From positions 3,100,001-3,164,000 of the forward strand of contig FSRV01000001.1 of NCBI GenBank assembly GCA_900142905.1: DNA of 64,000 bases, written 5' to 3'. The stretch comes from Burkholderia sp. GAS332 (GTDB lineage Bacteria; Pseudomonadota; Gammaproteobacteria; Burkholderiales; Burkholderiaceae). The translations under genes and the position numbers were made by a program. Below the pieces are notes generated by a model. It saw only the letters and a program-made list of their open reading frames with translations, was not told the origin of the DNA and did not search any database. Position 1 is the stretch's first letter. Every line of letters begins with the position of its first letter. This document shows positions 25,367-34,622 of the stretch, piece after piece.

Positions 25367-25786
25367 TCACACCATCCGCACTTCCAGACGCCTGCCAAGA
25401 ACGGCAAATGCCGACTCGACCATCTCGATCTTCGACGAATGACGAAAATTCAAAAGACGATCGATCTGCACCTGGTTGACCTTCAATCGACGCGCCAACT
25501 CCGCCTTGCGCACGTTCTGCTGCAGCATTTCATTGGCAAGCAAGACCTTGGATGTGACGAGAGCAGGAAGCGTTACAACACGCTGGCCGCGCATTGCCTT
25601 AGACGGCAACGGAATAAACCGTTTCTCCGAAAAGTAAATCTCAAGTGCGGCCTCCAGTGCGTCGAGGGCTTGCACCATTGCATCAGCTTCGTTCTCTCCG
25701 ACAGTGATCGCTTCAGGCACGTCCGGAAATGTCACGAGGAGCGTGCCATTAGAATCCGGCGCCAGCTCGATGGGGTACGACAACAT
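25367..25786 (-). CDS. hicB: HicB-family antitoxin with DNA-binding C-terminus
   Basis: About 139 aa. The N-terminal HicB fold is recognisable as LSYPIELAPDSNGTLLVTFP, DVPEAITVGENEADAMVQAL, DALEAALEIYFSEKRFIPLP. The C-terminal part (KAELARRLKVNQVQIDRLLN) is a helix-turn-helix that would bind the promoter. The start at 25786 is the natural HicB N-terminus; the frame extends upstream through the intergenic gap without a good start. It neutralises the HicA toxin encoded just upstream on the same strand and should repress the pair. Confidence 0.88.
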   Translation of the reverse strand: MLSYPIELAPDSNGTLLVTFPDVPEAITVGENEADAMVQALDALEAALEIYFSEKRFIPLPSKAMRGQRVVTLPALVTSKVLLANEMLQQNVRKAELARRLKVNQVQIDRLLNFRHSSKIEMVESAFAVLGRRLEVRMV

Positions 25787-25863
25787 TACGGTTCTCCAGT
25801 GGGACTGCTTCAAGAAAAACACAAACCGCGAGTATCGGGAGAGGCCCGCCCGGCCTCCCCTGC

Positions 25864-26049
25864 TCATTTGATACCAAGCTGCCTCTTGATTGCCTCGACG
25901 AGCTTCGTACCCATTTCCTTGGCGCCGTGATCCGGGAAGATGGTTGTCTTGCCGTTGAGCGTGACCCGGTAGTGACTTGAACCGCTCTTGTGCTTTTCGA
26001 ATGTCGCACCTCGCTTCTTCAGCCACTTCCTAAACTCGCTGTACTTCAT
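25864..26049 (-). CDS. hicA: HicA-family mRNA interferase toxin
   Basis: 61 aa from 26049 (MKYSEFRKWLKKRGATFEKH), with AGGAGG at good spacing. The catalytic His lies in GSSHYRVTLNGKTTIFPDHG, a typical HicA double-stranded-RNA-binding fold. It cleaves mRNA when HicB is lost. Order toxin then antitoxin is the usual hicAB arrangement. Confidence 0.9.
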   Translation of the reverse strand: MKYSEFRKWLKKRGATFEKHKSGSSHYRVTLNGKTTIFPDHGAKEMGTKLVEAIKRQLGIK

Positions 26050-26082
26050 GTTCCTCCTCTTGTTGAGCAAGACGAGGATAAG

Positions 26083-26134
26083 TACAACACAAATGTTGTA
26101 TCAAAAAAACCTGAAACACAACACTAAAGTTGTA
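26083..26134. promoter_or_regulatory. Paired palindromic operators upstream of hicAB
   Basis: TACAACA-CAAA-TGTTGTA at 26083-26100 and ACAAC-N6-GTTGT at 26118-26133. Both share ACAAC-N6-GTTGT, with centres 34 bp apart, upstream of the hicA ribosome-binding site. These are good candidates for HicB binding sites. Confidence 0.7.
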
Positions 26135-26136
26135 TT

Positions 26137-26560
26137 TTTTGCGGCCTAAACAGGGGGCGAAAGGAAAATGCCGTTAAGGAAATAGGCGCAAGCAGCACCG
26201 GCGGGCGCTACCGCCATAAGACGGCGGCTCGCTGCAAATCAGCGCACTGACAGCGTGGACGGCCAAGTTCCGACGCGTGGGGTCCACCCCAACCCATCAA
26301 TAACCACGCCCGATAACCGCCCTACCAACCGGGTCTTTGACCACCGAAAACGCTTGACAGACGGGGTCGGACCGCCGCTAACGCCTGTCGCATATACCGT
26401 TAAGCGATTATTTCAGGATCGAGAACAGTAATTTCATATTATCGATACAAATTCTTGATAGTAGGGGTATACACTGCCTTCCATCGACGTTGCAGACACA
26501 CCCCTACCGGCTCCTGCGACGCCTTCCTGAAATGAAATCGAAACTTATCGGAGTCACACC
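26137..26560. other. Intergenic region, no gene seen
   Basis: 424 bases between the hicAB control region and the small secreted protein. No protein-like frame or RNA gene was recognised. The right end (26400-26500) is AT-rich and probably holds the promoter of the gene at 26561. Confidence 0.45.
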
Positions 26561-26827
26561 ATGAAGACCAAGCTCATCGCCGCCCTGTTGGTTGCTGTTT
26601 CTGCCTCGATCGCTGCGCCCGCATTCGCTAGCGGCTACGGCCCGGCACCGTTCTATCGTCCGTCGGTCGGCGCACCGGCTTCGCAACAAGGCCAGAACGC
26701 GCAAACCGTCGCGGCTGAACGCGCTAACGCTGACTCCAATGCATACGGCGGCGTGAAGAACGTGTCGTCGCAATCGGGTACGCGTGAGCCGGTTTCGGGT
26801 CCGCAATCGGTTTTCTTCGGTCACTAA
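26561..26827 (+). CDS. Small secreted protein, DUF4148-like
   Basis: 88 aa: signal peptide MKTKLIAALLVAVSASIAAP ending near AFA, then a short Gly/Ser/Gln-rich mature part with ERANADSNAYGGVKNVSSQ. GGAGTC precedes the ATG. Composition and length resemble the DUF4148 group of small periplasmic proteins abundant in Burkholderiales; function unknown. A strong hairpin (26868-26918) terminates it. Confidence 0.65.
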   Translation: MKTKLIAALLVAVSASIAAPAFASGYGPAPFYRPSVGAPASQQGQNAQTVAAERANADSNAYGGVKNVSSQSGTREPVSGPQSVFFGH

Positions 26828-26867
26828 TCTGTAGCCGTTGAAGGGGGCCGTTCACAAGACGGCCGCC

Positions 26868-26918
26868 GAACTGGGCGCCGCGCATGCTGCAATGCATGCC
26901 GGCGCCCAGTTCCGTTTA
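26868..26918 (+). terminator. Terminator after the small secreted protein
   Basis: GAACTGGGCGCCG (26868-26880) pairs with CGGCGCCCAGTTC (26900-26912), followed by CGTTTA. 13-bp stem with a loop that can itself pair (GCATGC..GCATGC). Confidence 0.7.
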
Positions 26919-26955
26919 CGCGGCGAATACGCCTCGCCGGCTCACGTGCTTGTGG

Positions 26956-27198
26956 CTATACGGCGAGGCCGGCATCGATCGTTTCGCGCGCCGCCCGGAA
27001 GCCCGCCTCGGCCGCGGCATGCTCGGTGGACCATAGGGTGTCGATGTGGACAAGCCGCCAGTCGACCACCACCGCGTCGTCGCGCAAGACCCGAAAATGC
27101 GCTTTAACACCGGTGAGCACCTGTTCGACCGCGACTTCGATGTCGTAGTCCTGATAGCGCTCCTGGTAGTCGCCCATGTCGAGGCCTTTCGGCTCCAT
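26956..27198 (-). CDS. Small conserved hypothetical protein
   Basis: 80 aa from 27198 with AAGGAGA 8 bases upstream. It starts MEPKGLDMGDYQERYQDYDI and alternates short beta-like and helical segments (VEQVLTGVKAHFRVLRDDAV); soluble, no signal. I do not recognise the family. Same strand as the next small gene, about 108 bp apart. Confidence 0.6.
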   Translation of the reverse strand: MEPKGLDMGDYQERYQDYDIEVAVEQVLTGVKAHFRVLRDDAVVVDWRLVHIDTLWSTEHAAAEAGFRAARETIDAGLAV

Positions 27199-27305
27199 GA
27201 TCGTCTCCTTGGTGTCCTGCGTGCCCTTCAATGTCGGCGGCCATACCTGTCCACCGGGCCGTCGTTGCGGCTCGGAGCATGCACCGGCCCGCCCTCGCCT
27301 GACGA

Positions 27306-27503
27306 TCAGTCGCAATCGCCAGAAAGGTACTGCCGGCCGCTACAGGTGATTTCGACTTCGCCGCCGCTTGCTTCAGCGGCGAGCCCGCTCGTCAGCAACT
27401 CCGCCGTGACGGATTGCTCAAACTTCGGCATGGGCTGTCCGACGCCGACATCGTTCAGGCGCCGCAACGCTTCAACCGCTTCCGGACTTAATGACTTCGA
27501 CAT
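27306..27503 (-). CDS. Small hypothetical protein
   Basis: 65 aa from 27503 (MSKSLSPEAVEALRRLNDVG). Mostly helical N-terminal half, C-terminal EVEITCSGRQYLSGDCD with two cysteines. No recognised family; codon use is normal for the region. Confidence 0.55.
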   Translation of the reverse strand: MSKSLSPEAVEALRRLNDVGVGQPMPKFEQSVTAELLTSGLAAEASGGEVEITCSGRQYLSGDCD

Positions 27504-27726
27504 GGCCGTCTCCGTCGTGATGCAGAATTTATCGTAGCAAGTTTCGCGGCCGGACGCAGGGGCGCGTCGAAGCATACGGGTTGCGTGCCGTACGGATGCG
27601 CGGCGGCAGCAAACCAGCAAGGGATGGGTATCGGAAAGGAGGACGAGAGGGAGCGAAGCGGCGCCAACGCAACATAGCGTCGGCGCGCGTGACGGTAGGA
27701 GCCGTGCGAATAGTGCAGCCGCGCGC

Positions 27727-27942
27727 TTACAAACGCGCGATCGACACCTCCGTCGACTTCACCAGCGCGACCACCTCTGAGCCGACCTTTAGGTCGAGTT
27801 CGTCGACCGAACGCGTGGTGATCACCGAGGTGACGATACCGAACGGCGTGTCCACATCGACCTCGGACACCACCGGCCCGCGGATGATTTCCTTGACCTT
27901 GCCTTTGAACTGATTGCGTACGTTGATTGCGGAAATGGTCAT
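27727..27942 (-). CDS. ssuF: TOBE/Mop-domain molybdopterin-binding protein of the sulfonate operon
   Basis: 71 aa, a single Mop domain: SAINVRNQFKGKVKEIIRGP, then VDVDTPFGIVTSVITTRSVD and LKVGSEVVALVKSTEVSIAR. Such proteins bind molybdate or oxyanions as hexamers; the equivalent gene closes the Pseudomonas ssu operon as ssuF and is needed there for sulfonate use. It lies 47 bp after ssuB on the same strand. Confidence 0.85.
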   Translation of the reverse strand: MTISAINVRNQFKGKVKEIIRGPVVSEVDVDTPFGIVTSVITTRSVDELDLKVGSEVVALVKSTEVSIARL

Positions 27943-27989
27943 ATCAAGTGACTCCAGAAAAGCGATTGAAAACAGTCAGTCAAGGGATG

Positions 27990-28991
27990 TCAGACGGCCC
28001 AACGGACGTCTGTCGGCCGCGTGAGGCGGCCCTCGTCACGTGCGTCGTAAGCGCGGTGGGACAGCGCGTCGTCGTTCGGCGCCGTCTTCAGTACGCGTTG
28101 CAACACATGTTCTTCCAGCGCGGCGAACCCGGCCGATGCCCGCGCCCGCGGGCGCGCAAGCGGCACCGGCTGATCGAGCGCGATGCGTCCTTCTTCGATC
28201 AGCAGAATCCGGTCGCCTAGCGCGACCGCTTCGTGCACGTCGTGCGTCACCAGCAGCGCGGTAAATTGATGTTCGCGCCATAGGCGTTCGATCAGCGCGT
28301 GCATCTCGATGCGCGTCAAGGCGTCGAGCGCGCCGAGCGGTTCGTCCAGCAACAGCAATTGCGGCCGATGCACTAGCGCACGCGCCAGCGCCACACGCTG
28401 ACGCTGACCGCCGGAGAGCTGCGCGGGCCAGTCATTGGCGCGCTCCAGCAAACCGACTTCGGCGAGCACGGCGCGCGCATCTTCACGCGCACTGCGGCCA
28501 AGGCCGAGCATCACGTTTTGCAGCACGCTCTTCCAGGGCAAGAGCCGCGCGTCCTGGAACATGATGCGGGTGTCGAGCGGCCGGCCGTCTTCGGTGCGCT
28601 TTTCGAGCACGCCCGACGTGGTCTTTTCCAGACCCGCGACCAGCCGCAACAAGGTCGATTTCCCGCAGCCGCTGCGGCCGACAATGGCCACGAAGCTGCC
28701 GCGCTCGATCGACAGATCAAAATCGGACAACACCTTGCGCTCGCCGTACTGCTTACCGACTCCGCGCAACTCGACGGAATAATCGGCGGACCGGCGTGCG
28801 TCGTTGCGCGCCGATGCCCCCGCCGCCGCGGGCACGACGCCCACGCGATGGTGATCGTGCGCCGGATCTGCGCGCTCGAAGCCGGCGGCCTCCTGCGCGT
28901 CGTGATCGACGGTGCGCGGTTGCGCCAGTTCGGCTTCGAGATCGCTGCCCGCGATACCACCGAACGACGCGGACAATGTCGTTGCGTTCAT
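27990..28991 (-). CDS. ssuB: Aliphatic sulfonate ABC transporter ATP-binding protein
   Basis: 333 aa. Walker [12 protein letters not shown]-loop [10 protein letters not shown], signature [15 protein letters not shown], Walker [13 protein letters not shown] and switch [15 protein letters not shown] are all present. An ~65-residue N-terminal extension precedes the ATPase domain. The start at 28991 has GAGGAG upstream and overlaps the ssuC stop by 4 bases (ATGA). Energises uptake through SsuC. Confidence 0.92.
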   Translation of the reverse strand: MNATTLSASFGGIAGSDLEAELAQPRTVDHDAQEAAGFERADPAHDHHRVGVVPAAAGASARNDARRSADYSVELRGVGKQYGERKVLSDFDLSIERGSFVAIVGRSGCGKSTLLRLVAGLEKTTSGVLEKRTEDGRPLDTRIMFQDARLLPWKSVLQNVMLGLGRSAREDARAVLAEVGLLERANDWPAQLSGGQRQRVALARALVHRPQLLLLDEPLGALDALTRIEMHALIERLWREHQFTALLVTHDVHEAVALGDRILLIEEGRIALDQPVPLARPRARASAGFAALEEHVLQRVLKTAPNDDALSHRAYDARDEGRLTRPTDVRWAV

Positions 28992-29896
28992 GTTTTCGCT
29001 CCTCGTTGATAGGCCGGATGCCAACGCAGCGACACGCGCTCGAGTGTCTTGGCCAGCACGTCGGCGAGTTTGCCGAGCGCCGCGTACAGCAGGATGCCCA
29101 CCACCACCACATCGGTTTGCAGGAATTCGCGTGCGTTCATCGTCATGTAGCCGATGCCCGATTGCGCGGAAATCGTTTCAGCGACGATCAGCGTGACCCA
29201 CATCAGCCCGAACGCGAAACGCACGCCGACCAGAATCGAAGGCAACGCGCCCGGCAGGATCACGTGCCGGTACAGTGCGAAACCCTTCACGCCGTAACTC
29301 CGCGCCATTTCGATCAGATTGGCATCGACCGAACGGATGCCGTGAAACGTGTTCACGTAGATCGGGAAAAACACGCCCAGCGCGACGAGAAACACCTTCG
29401 CTTCTTCCTCGATACCGAACCACAGAATGACGAGCGGGATCATCGCCAGCGCGGGAATGTTGCGGACCATCTGCACAGTCGAATCGAGCGCGATTTCGGC
29501 GGGTTTGAAGAGACCCGTCGCGAGGCCGAGCACGAGTCCGATGCCGCCGCCGATCGCAAAGCCCGACACCGCGCGCCATGTACTGACCTTCACGTCCGCC
29601 CACATTTCGCCGGATTGGATCAACGACCACGCGGCTTTCACGACCGCGAGCGGCTCGGGCAGCACGCGCGTCGAGAGAACGCCGCTACGCGCGGCGAATT
29701 CCCATGCCAGCAGAATCGCCAGCGGCGCGAGCCACGGAGCCAGATGCGCGCCGATGCGGCGTAATACAGCAAGACTCGCGGCAAGACTCGCGCCTGACCG
29801 CGCACCGGCATTCACGGCCGCATTGACTTCTGCGTTTGCGTCCGCACGCGCGCCGGTGTTTGTGCGTCGTTCCGCACTCACAGTGGATTGAGCCAT
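28988..29896 (-). CDS. ssuC: Aliphatic sulfonate ABC transporter permease
   Basis: 302 aa. About six membrane helices, with the EAA loop in [20 protein letters not shown] and the SsuC-like stretch [21 protein letters not shown] low-complexity Ala/Asn/Gly-rich cytoplasmic N-terminus of ~45 residues is unusual. The start at 29896 has GAGGAAA upstream. Translationally coupled to ssuB. Confidence 0.92.
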   Translation of the reverse strand: MAQSTVSAERRTNTGARADANAEVNAAVNAGARSGASLAASLAVLRRIGAHLAPWLAPLAILLAWEFAARSGVLSTRVLPEPLAVVKAAWSLIQSGEMWADVKVSTWRAVSGFAIGGGIGLVLGLATGLFKPAEIALDSTVQMVRNIPALAMIPLVILWFGIEEEAKVFLVALGVFFPIYVNTFHGIRSVDANLIEMARSYGVKGFALYRHVILPGALPSILVGVRFAFGLMWVTLIVAETISAQSGIGYMTMNAREFLQTDVVVVGILLYAALGKLADVLAKTLERVSLRWHPAYQRGAKT

Positions 29897-29952
29897 GATT
29901 ACTTTCCTCATTGCTTATCGATGGGCGTCGTTATCGAACCGGGCGCAAGCGC

Positions 29953-31113
29953 TCAGCTCGAACTCGCCGCCTTCGGCAGATAGTTGTTGCCGACAATCTC
30001 GCCGAACGGACCCGACAGCGGACCGCCCGCGGTCTTGCTTTGACGGCCCGGCAGCAGCGGGAACACCAGTTCAGCGAAGCGATACGACTCTTCGAGATGC
30101 GGATAGCCGGACAGGATGAACGTATCGATGCCGAGCGCCGCGTACTCGTTCATCAGCGCCGCCACCTGCTCGGGATTGCCGACCAGCGCCGTGCCCGCTC
30201 CGCCGCGCACGAGACCCACGCCCGCCCACAGATGCGGATATACCTCGAGTTCCGCGCGCCCACCACGCTTGCCGCCGTGCAATGCCGCCATGCGGCGCTG
30301 CCCTTCGGAATCCATCTTCGAGAACGAAGCCTGCGCACGGGAAATGGTTTCGTCGTCGAGCTTGCTGATCAGCTTGTCGGCGGCGGCCCATGCTTCTTCT
30401 TCGGTCTCGCGCACGATGACGTGCAGGCGAATGCCGAACTTGATCTTGCGGCCACGCGCTTCAGCACGGGCGCGAATGTCGGCGATCTTCTTCGCGACGG
30501 CGGCGGGCGGCTCGCCCCATGTCAGATACGTGTCGATGTGATCGGCCGCGATGTCGTGCGCAGCCGCTGACGACCCGCCGAACCACAGAGGCGGATGCGG
30601 GTTCTGTACCGGCGGATACAGCGCCTTGCCGCCCTTCGAGGTCAGATGCTTGCCATTGAAGTCGATCGCGTCGTTGGTATGCGCTGCGGTCAGCAGATTG
30701 CGCCAGATGTGCAGGAACTCGTCGGTGATTTCATAGCGCGTGTCGTGATCGACGAACACGCCGTCGCCTTCCAGTTCAGCCGAATCGCCGCCGGTCACGA
30801 CGTTGATCAGCAGACGCCCGTTCGACAGACGGTCGAAGGTCGCCGCCATGCGCGCCGCCAGACCCGGCGATGAAATGCCCGGACGGATCGCCACCAGAAA
30901 CTTCAGACGTTTGGTCGCGGCAATCAGGCTCGATGCGACGACCCACGCGTCTTCGCATGAACGGCCGGTCGGCAGCAGCACGCCCTCGTAGCCGAGCGTA
31001 TCGGCGGCCACGGCGATCTGCTGGAAGTAGTCGTAATCGGCTGCGCGTGCGCCTTGGGACGTACCGAGATAGCGGCTGTCACCGTGAGTCGGAATGAACC
31101 AGAACACATTCAT
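29953..31113 (-). CDS. ssuD: FMNH2-dependent alkanesulfonate monooxygenase
   Basis: 386 aa, the usual length. Luciferase-like TIM barrel beginning [20 protein letters not shown], with [40 protein letters not shown] and [20 protein letters not shown]. It cleaves C-S bonds of alkanesulfonates to sulfite and aldehyde using O2 and reduced flavin. AGGAGC lies upstream of 31113. First gene of ssuD-ssuC-ssuB-ssuF; no ssuA or ssuE is adjacent, so binding protein and flavin reductase must be encoded elsewhere. Confidence 0.95.
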   Translation of the reverse strand: MNVFWFIPTHGDSRYLGTSQGARAADYDYFQQIAVAADTLGYEGVLLPTGRSCEDAWVVASSLIAATKRLKFLVAIRPGISSPGLAARMAATFDRLSNGRLLINVVTGGDSAELEGDGVFVDHDTRYEITDEFLHIWRNLLTAAHTNDAIDFNGKHLTSKGGKALYPPVQNPHPPLWFGGSSAAAHDIAADHIDTYLTWGEPPAAVAKKIADIRARAEARGRKIKFGIRLHVIVRETEEEAWAAADKLISKLDDETISRAQASFSKMDSEGQRRMAALHGGKRGGRAELEVYPHLWAGVGLVRGGAGTALVGNPEQVAALMNEYAALGIDTFILSGYPHLEESYRFAELVFPLLPGRQSKTAGGPLSGPFGEIVGNNYLPKAASSS

Positions 31114-31645
31114 TTGCTGCTCCTGCTTGTTCGAAACTGGATTGAATGGAGACGTTGTCACGGCGCTGCGTCGAGTGAAAACACACACGCCGGTCGCGCG
31201 CCGTTGGTCGCGCGCATCCATCCGGCACGAGAGCCGGAGATGCAAGCGCAAAAGAGAACGGAAATACTGCGGTGAGGCGCGGATTAGTTCCGACAGCGCA
31301 TCCGCAAATGCGCGCGCGCCATGCAGCAGCTGAAGATCGGCATCAGGCAGGACATCGCGACAGCTTCCCTCGACCAGACGTGCGCGTGATGCGCTCGATT
31401 AAATGGGCGACGGCGGCAAACGCCGTCTGCATGGAGAAACAGTCTATGGATCGGGGCCCGGCTTTTGAACGATTTTTTTTAGCTTAGGTTTTCCACTTTC
31501 GTGATTAGCCCGACGTTAAAGCATACGGGTGTTGCACCTTACCTACGCTGGAAACGGGGGACCCCTATATATAATGGCGCCACATTTCCAATAATCCGGT
31601 GCAGGCCGCGCGAACCACGCCGCCTGAGCTCTCGCGGTGTCATGC
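31114..31645. other. Intergenic control region between ssuD and a divergent membrane protein
   Basis: 532 bases without a convincing gene. A TATAAT box at 31570-31575 within CCTATATATAATGG probably serves the rightward gene; no good -35 partner was found. The ssu promoter, expected to be sulfur-regulated (CysB/Cbl type), should lie near 31120-31300. Confidence 0.45.
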
Positions 31646-32071
31646 ATGCAAAAACTCATCCTGCCGTTCGTCGCCGGCTTTCTGGCTTCCCTGTTCTTTC
31701 ATGAATCAACCTTGGCGCTGCTGCACGCAGCCGGTCTGATCGACCCAACCGGTTTTTCGACCGCGCCCTTTTTGCCGCTCGGGCTGCCGGAGTTCATTGC
31801 GAACGCGATCTGGAGCGCGCTCTGGGCGGTGCTGATGGCGTGGCTGTTGCGCGTGGCGCCTGGGCGGCGTGCGCCGTGGGTGCCCGCCTTCGTATTCGGC
31901 GGCATTGCCTTGACGGCGGCGAGTGTGTTCGTGGTCGATCCGCTGCGCGGCATCTGGCCGAGCGGCAACATGCTGCCGCGCCTCGCGGTGGGTTTCGCGG
32001 CGAATGCGATGTGGGGCTGGGGCGCGCTGGTGTTCATGCGCGCCTTCATGGCAAGCGAAGATGAGGACTGA
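31646..32071 (+). CDS. Hypothetical four-helix membrane protein
   Basis: About 141 aa starting MQKLILPFVAGFLASLFFHE, with four hydrophobic segments (N-terminus; ANAIWSALWAVLMAWLL; FVFGGIALTAASVFVV; AANAMWGWGALVFMRAF). An in-frame GTG three codons upstream is possible. No family recognised. A single gene between divergent ssuD and convergent 3-hydroxyisobutyryl-CoA hydrolase. Confidence 0.65.
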   Translation: MQKLILPFVAGFLASLFFHESTLALLHAAGLIDPTGFSTAPFLPLGLPEFIANAIWSALWAVLMAWLLRVAPGRRAPWVPAFVFGGIALTAASVFVVDPLRGIWPSGNMLPRLAVGFAANAMWGWGALVFMRAFMASEDED

Positions 32072-32168
32072 GCGCCTTGCTGGTGTGAGGCGCGTTCCGG
32101 CTAGGCCGGGACAACGCCCGGCACAGCCCGCCTGCTTCAATTGTTTTAACGCTGTGACCTGACCCCGC

Positions 32169-33305
32169 TTAACCGCGCAGATCGCGCAACGGGTGTTCGT
32201 TGGCCGGCCACGGACTTTCGAACATCTTCGCTACATCGGCGGCGGGCACATCTTCAATGCGCGCAAAACGCCAGCGCGGCGCGTTGTCCTTGTCGATGAT
32301 GCGAGCGCGAATTCCTTCGATCGTGTCGCCCTGCGCAAAGCTCGTGCGCGTCAAATCAAGATCGCCGCGTAGCACGTCCGCCATCGAACCCTCGGCGCGC
32401 GTCACCACTTCCAGCGACACGGCCATCGATAACGGCGAACGCTCGCGCAATACGGCAATCGTCTGCTCGGCCCAATCGGCGGCCTCGCCGCCACGCTCCC
32501 GTTCCTGCTCCAGCGAAGCGAGAATCTGCGCCACATCGGGCAACGCGAAATGCTGGTCGATCAACGCACGTGTGTTCGCGAGCGGCGAGGCATCGGGTTC
32601 CGGCACGACCTGATGCGCGGCTGTCTCGCGCTCGATACACGCGACCACATCGGCCCCACGTTCGAACAGTTCCGTGCGCAACGTATCGACTAGCGCGGGC
32701 AATGCCGCGTCGTCGATATAGGCGTCGGCGAGACCTGCGTAAAGTGCATCGGCTGCGCCGATCGTCTCGCCGGTGACTGCCAGATAGCGGCCGAGCGCGC
32801 CTGGCGTGCGCGCCAGAAACCAGCTCGCGCCGACATCGGGAAAGAGTCCGATGCGGGTCTCGGGCATCGCCATCTTCGTCGAGTTGGTCACCACGCGCAG
32901 GCCGCCGGTACGATGCGCGCCCTGCGAAATCCCCATGCCGCCGCCCATCACGACGCCGTTCATCAAGGCGATATACGGCTTCGGGTAAGTGAAGATCGCG
33001 TCATTGAGCCGATATTCCTCGGTGAAAAAGGTATCGCGCGCGTCATGCTCACCGCGCTGCGCCGACTCGTACAGAAAACGAATATCGCCGCCCGCGCAGA
33101 ACGCGCGCGGATGCTGGCTGCGCACCACCACGGCGAGCACGTCCGGATCTTCGCGCCACTGATCGAGCGCCGCGTGCATCGCGCGAATCATGCCGGTCGA
33201 GAGCGCGTTGAGCGCCTTCGGCCTTTCCAGTTCGATGAAACCGATGCGGTTGGCTACGTAAGTCGCGACTTCGTCGCTGACGGCGGGCGAGGCGGAAATG
33301 GACAT
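32169..33305 (-). CDS. 3-hydroxyisobutyryl-CoA hydrolase (enoyl-CoA hydratase superfamily)
   Basis: 378 aa, the length of valine-catabolic hydrolases rather than ~260-aa hydratases. Crotonase core with FIELERPKALNALSTGMIRA, SQHPRAFCAGGDIRFLYESA (oxyanion-hole GGD), NGVVMGGGMGISQGAHR and ETRIGLFPDVGASWFLARTP. The C-terminal region FAQGDTIEGIRARIIDKDNA-PRW is characteristic of this subgroup. Releases 3-hydroxyisobutyrate and CoA in valine breakdown. Single gene on the minus strand. Confidence 0.88.
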   Translation of the reverse strand: MSISASPAVSDEVATYVANRIGFIELERPKALNALSTGMIRAMHAALDQWREDPDVLAVVVRSQHPRAFCAGGDIRFLYESAQRGEHDARDTFFTEEYRLNDAIFTYPKPYIALMNGVVMGGGMGISQGAHRTGGLRVVTNSTKMAMPETRIGLFPDVGASWFLARTPGALGRYLAVTGETIGAADALYAGLADAYIDDAALPALVDTLRTELFERGADVVACIERETAAHQVVPEPDASPLANTRALIDQHFALPDVAQILASLEQERERGGEAADWAEQTIAVLRERSPLSMAVSLEVVTRAEGSMADVLRGDLDLTRTSFAQGDTIEGIRARIIDKDNAPRWRFARIEDVPAADVAKMFESPWPANEHPLRDLRG

Positions 33306-33351
33306 GGAGAGCTAAGCGCGATGGCGCGAAATGAATTGGAACTGAACGTTA

Positions 33352-34488
33352 TCACGCACTCGCGGCTTTGGGCTTGGTGGCGGATTTGACGGTGGGCTGG
33401 GTGTCCGCTTTGATGGCGGGGCCGGGATCCGCATCGCTGGCGGGTTTGATGGTGGGCTGGGTGTCCGCGTTGATGACGGGGCTGGTATCCGCATCGCTGG
33501 CGGGATTGATGGCCGGTGGTCCCGGCGGCTTCACGGCCTTTTTGCCCGACGGTGCGGACAGCTGAGATGGCTGAGATGGCTGAGATGGCTGAGCAGCAGC
33601 TTCGCCGCCGGGCTCGAGGCGCGCTTCAACCAGTACGTCAGCGGACTTTCTTTTTCGGGCGCGGACGGAGCTCGTGGCGCCGGGCGGCTGCCCGGCGTTT
33701 TGCGTGCCCAGCCAGACATCGAGTGCGACGCCCACCACCGTATCCAGCGGCGCGGTCGGAAACACGGGACAGGTGAGGTTGAGTGCGACGATGCCATGCA
33801 TGGTCGCCCAGAACGCCTCTGCCCACACGGCCACGTCCATCGATGCGGACAGGCGCCCTGCCGCTTTCAGCTCTTCGAGCGCGGAGATCATGATGTGCAA
33901 CGCGGCGTCGCCGGGATCGTCGTCCCGTTTCGCCGGCGCGAGGCTCGCTTTTCCGGACGTGGCAGACTCCACGACCGGTGTTCCTGCGACCGGTGTTCCG
34001 GCGATTGTTGCTCCTGCGGTCGTTGCCCCAGCCGCAGTGATCTCCACCACCTCGTCTAACGCACCGGCATCCGCGAGCGCAGCCGCCGACGCACCCGCAC
34101 GCGACGCAGCCGCCACGCCGCCCAGCGCCGCGCCCGTGTAGCTCGGGTCTTCCATGAAGATCAGCCGGTAGGTTTCCGGATGCGCGACGCCAAATGCCAC
34201 ATAAGCACGCCCGAGCGCCTTCAACCGCTCAGCCGGATCGGCGATCTGCGCCAGCGGCACGAACGTCTCCAGCAACTGCGCATAGCCTTCCGCGCACAAC
34301 GCATGTGCGATCTCATCGCGGCTCGCGAAGTGCAGGTACAGCGTGGCGGGCGAATACTCGATGGCATCCGCAATCTTGCGCATTGACAGCGCAGCAAAGC
34401 CTTCGCGCATCACGATGCGCCGCGCTGCATCGAGGATGCGCTCACGCAGCGCCTGCTTCTGACGTTTTTTTCGATCGACGATTCCCAT
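33352..34488 (-). CDS. TetR-family regulator with long low-complexity insert and repeat tail
   Basis: About 378 aa, far longer than the ~200 usual for TetR. The N-terminal helix-turn-helix is ordinary (RILDAARRIVMREGFAALSM, IADAIEYSPATLYLHFASRD). An Ala/Gly/Thr-rich insert (AAGATTAGATIAGTPVAGTP) interrupts the ligand domain, and the C-terminal ~90 residues hold QPS repeats and two 20-residue Pro/Asp/Ala repeats encoded by an exact 60-bp tandem. The start at 34488 (MGIVDRKK) fits family alignment; ATGs at 34497 and 34524 are alternatives. Divergent from the epimerase gene at 34623, with a perfect palindrome between them. Confidence 0.82.
   Translation of the reverse strand: MGIVDRKKRQKQALRERILDAARRIVMREGFAALSMRKIADAIEYSPATLYLHFASRDEIAHALCAEGYAQLLETFVPLAQIADPAERLKALGRAYVAFGVAHPETYRLIFMEDPSYTGAALGGVAAASRAGASAAALADAGALDEVVEITAAGATTAGATIAGTPVAGTPVVESATSGKASLAPAKRDDDPGDAALHIMISALEELKAAGRLSASMDVAVWAEAFWATMHGIVALNLTCPVFPTAPLDTVVGVALDVWLGTQNAGQPPGATSSVRARKRKSADVLVEARLEPGGEAAAQPSQPSQPSQLSAPSGKKAVKPPGPPAINPASDADTSPVINADTQPTIKPASDADPGPAIKADTQPTVKSATKPKAASA
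33385..33510. repeat. 60-bp tandem repeat in the TetR 3' end
   Basis: GGTGGGCTGGGTGTCCGC occurs at 33391 and again at 33451, with near-identical sequence between and a partial third copy. It encodes the Pro/Asp/Ala tail. A (GCTGAGATG)3 tract at 33561-33587 encodes a QPS run just upstream in the protein. Confidence 0.9.
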
Positions 34489-34540
34489 GAGAAACATTTT
34501 CGGGTTGACAAACTGAAAAGTCAAATTAAACTGAACACTG

Positions 34541-34563
34541 TTTACTGAACGGTGTTCAGTAAA
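34541..34563. promoter_or_regulatory. Perfect palindromic operator between TetR and epimerase genes
   Basis: TTTACTGAAC-GGT-GTTCAGTAAA: 10-bp perfect arms around 3 bases. A degenerate half-site ACTGAACACTG lies immediately to the left (34530-34540). The position, 53 bp from the TetR start and 60 bp from the epimerase start, fits autorepression plus control of the divergent gene. Confidence 0.8.
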
Positions 34564-34622
34564 TTCTCATCGATCAGCCAGCATCACCCCGGCGCGATAC
34601 GGCGCCGTCTTCAGGAGTCGTC

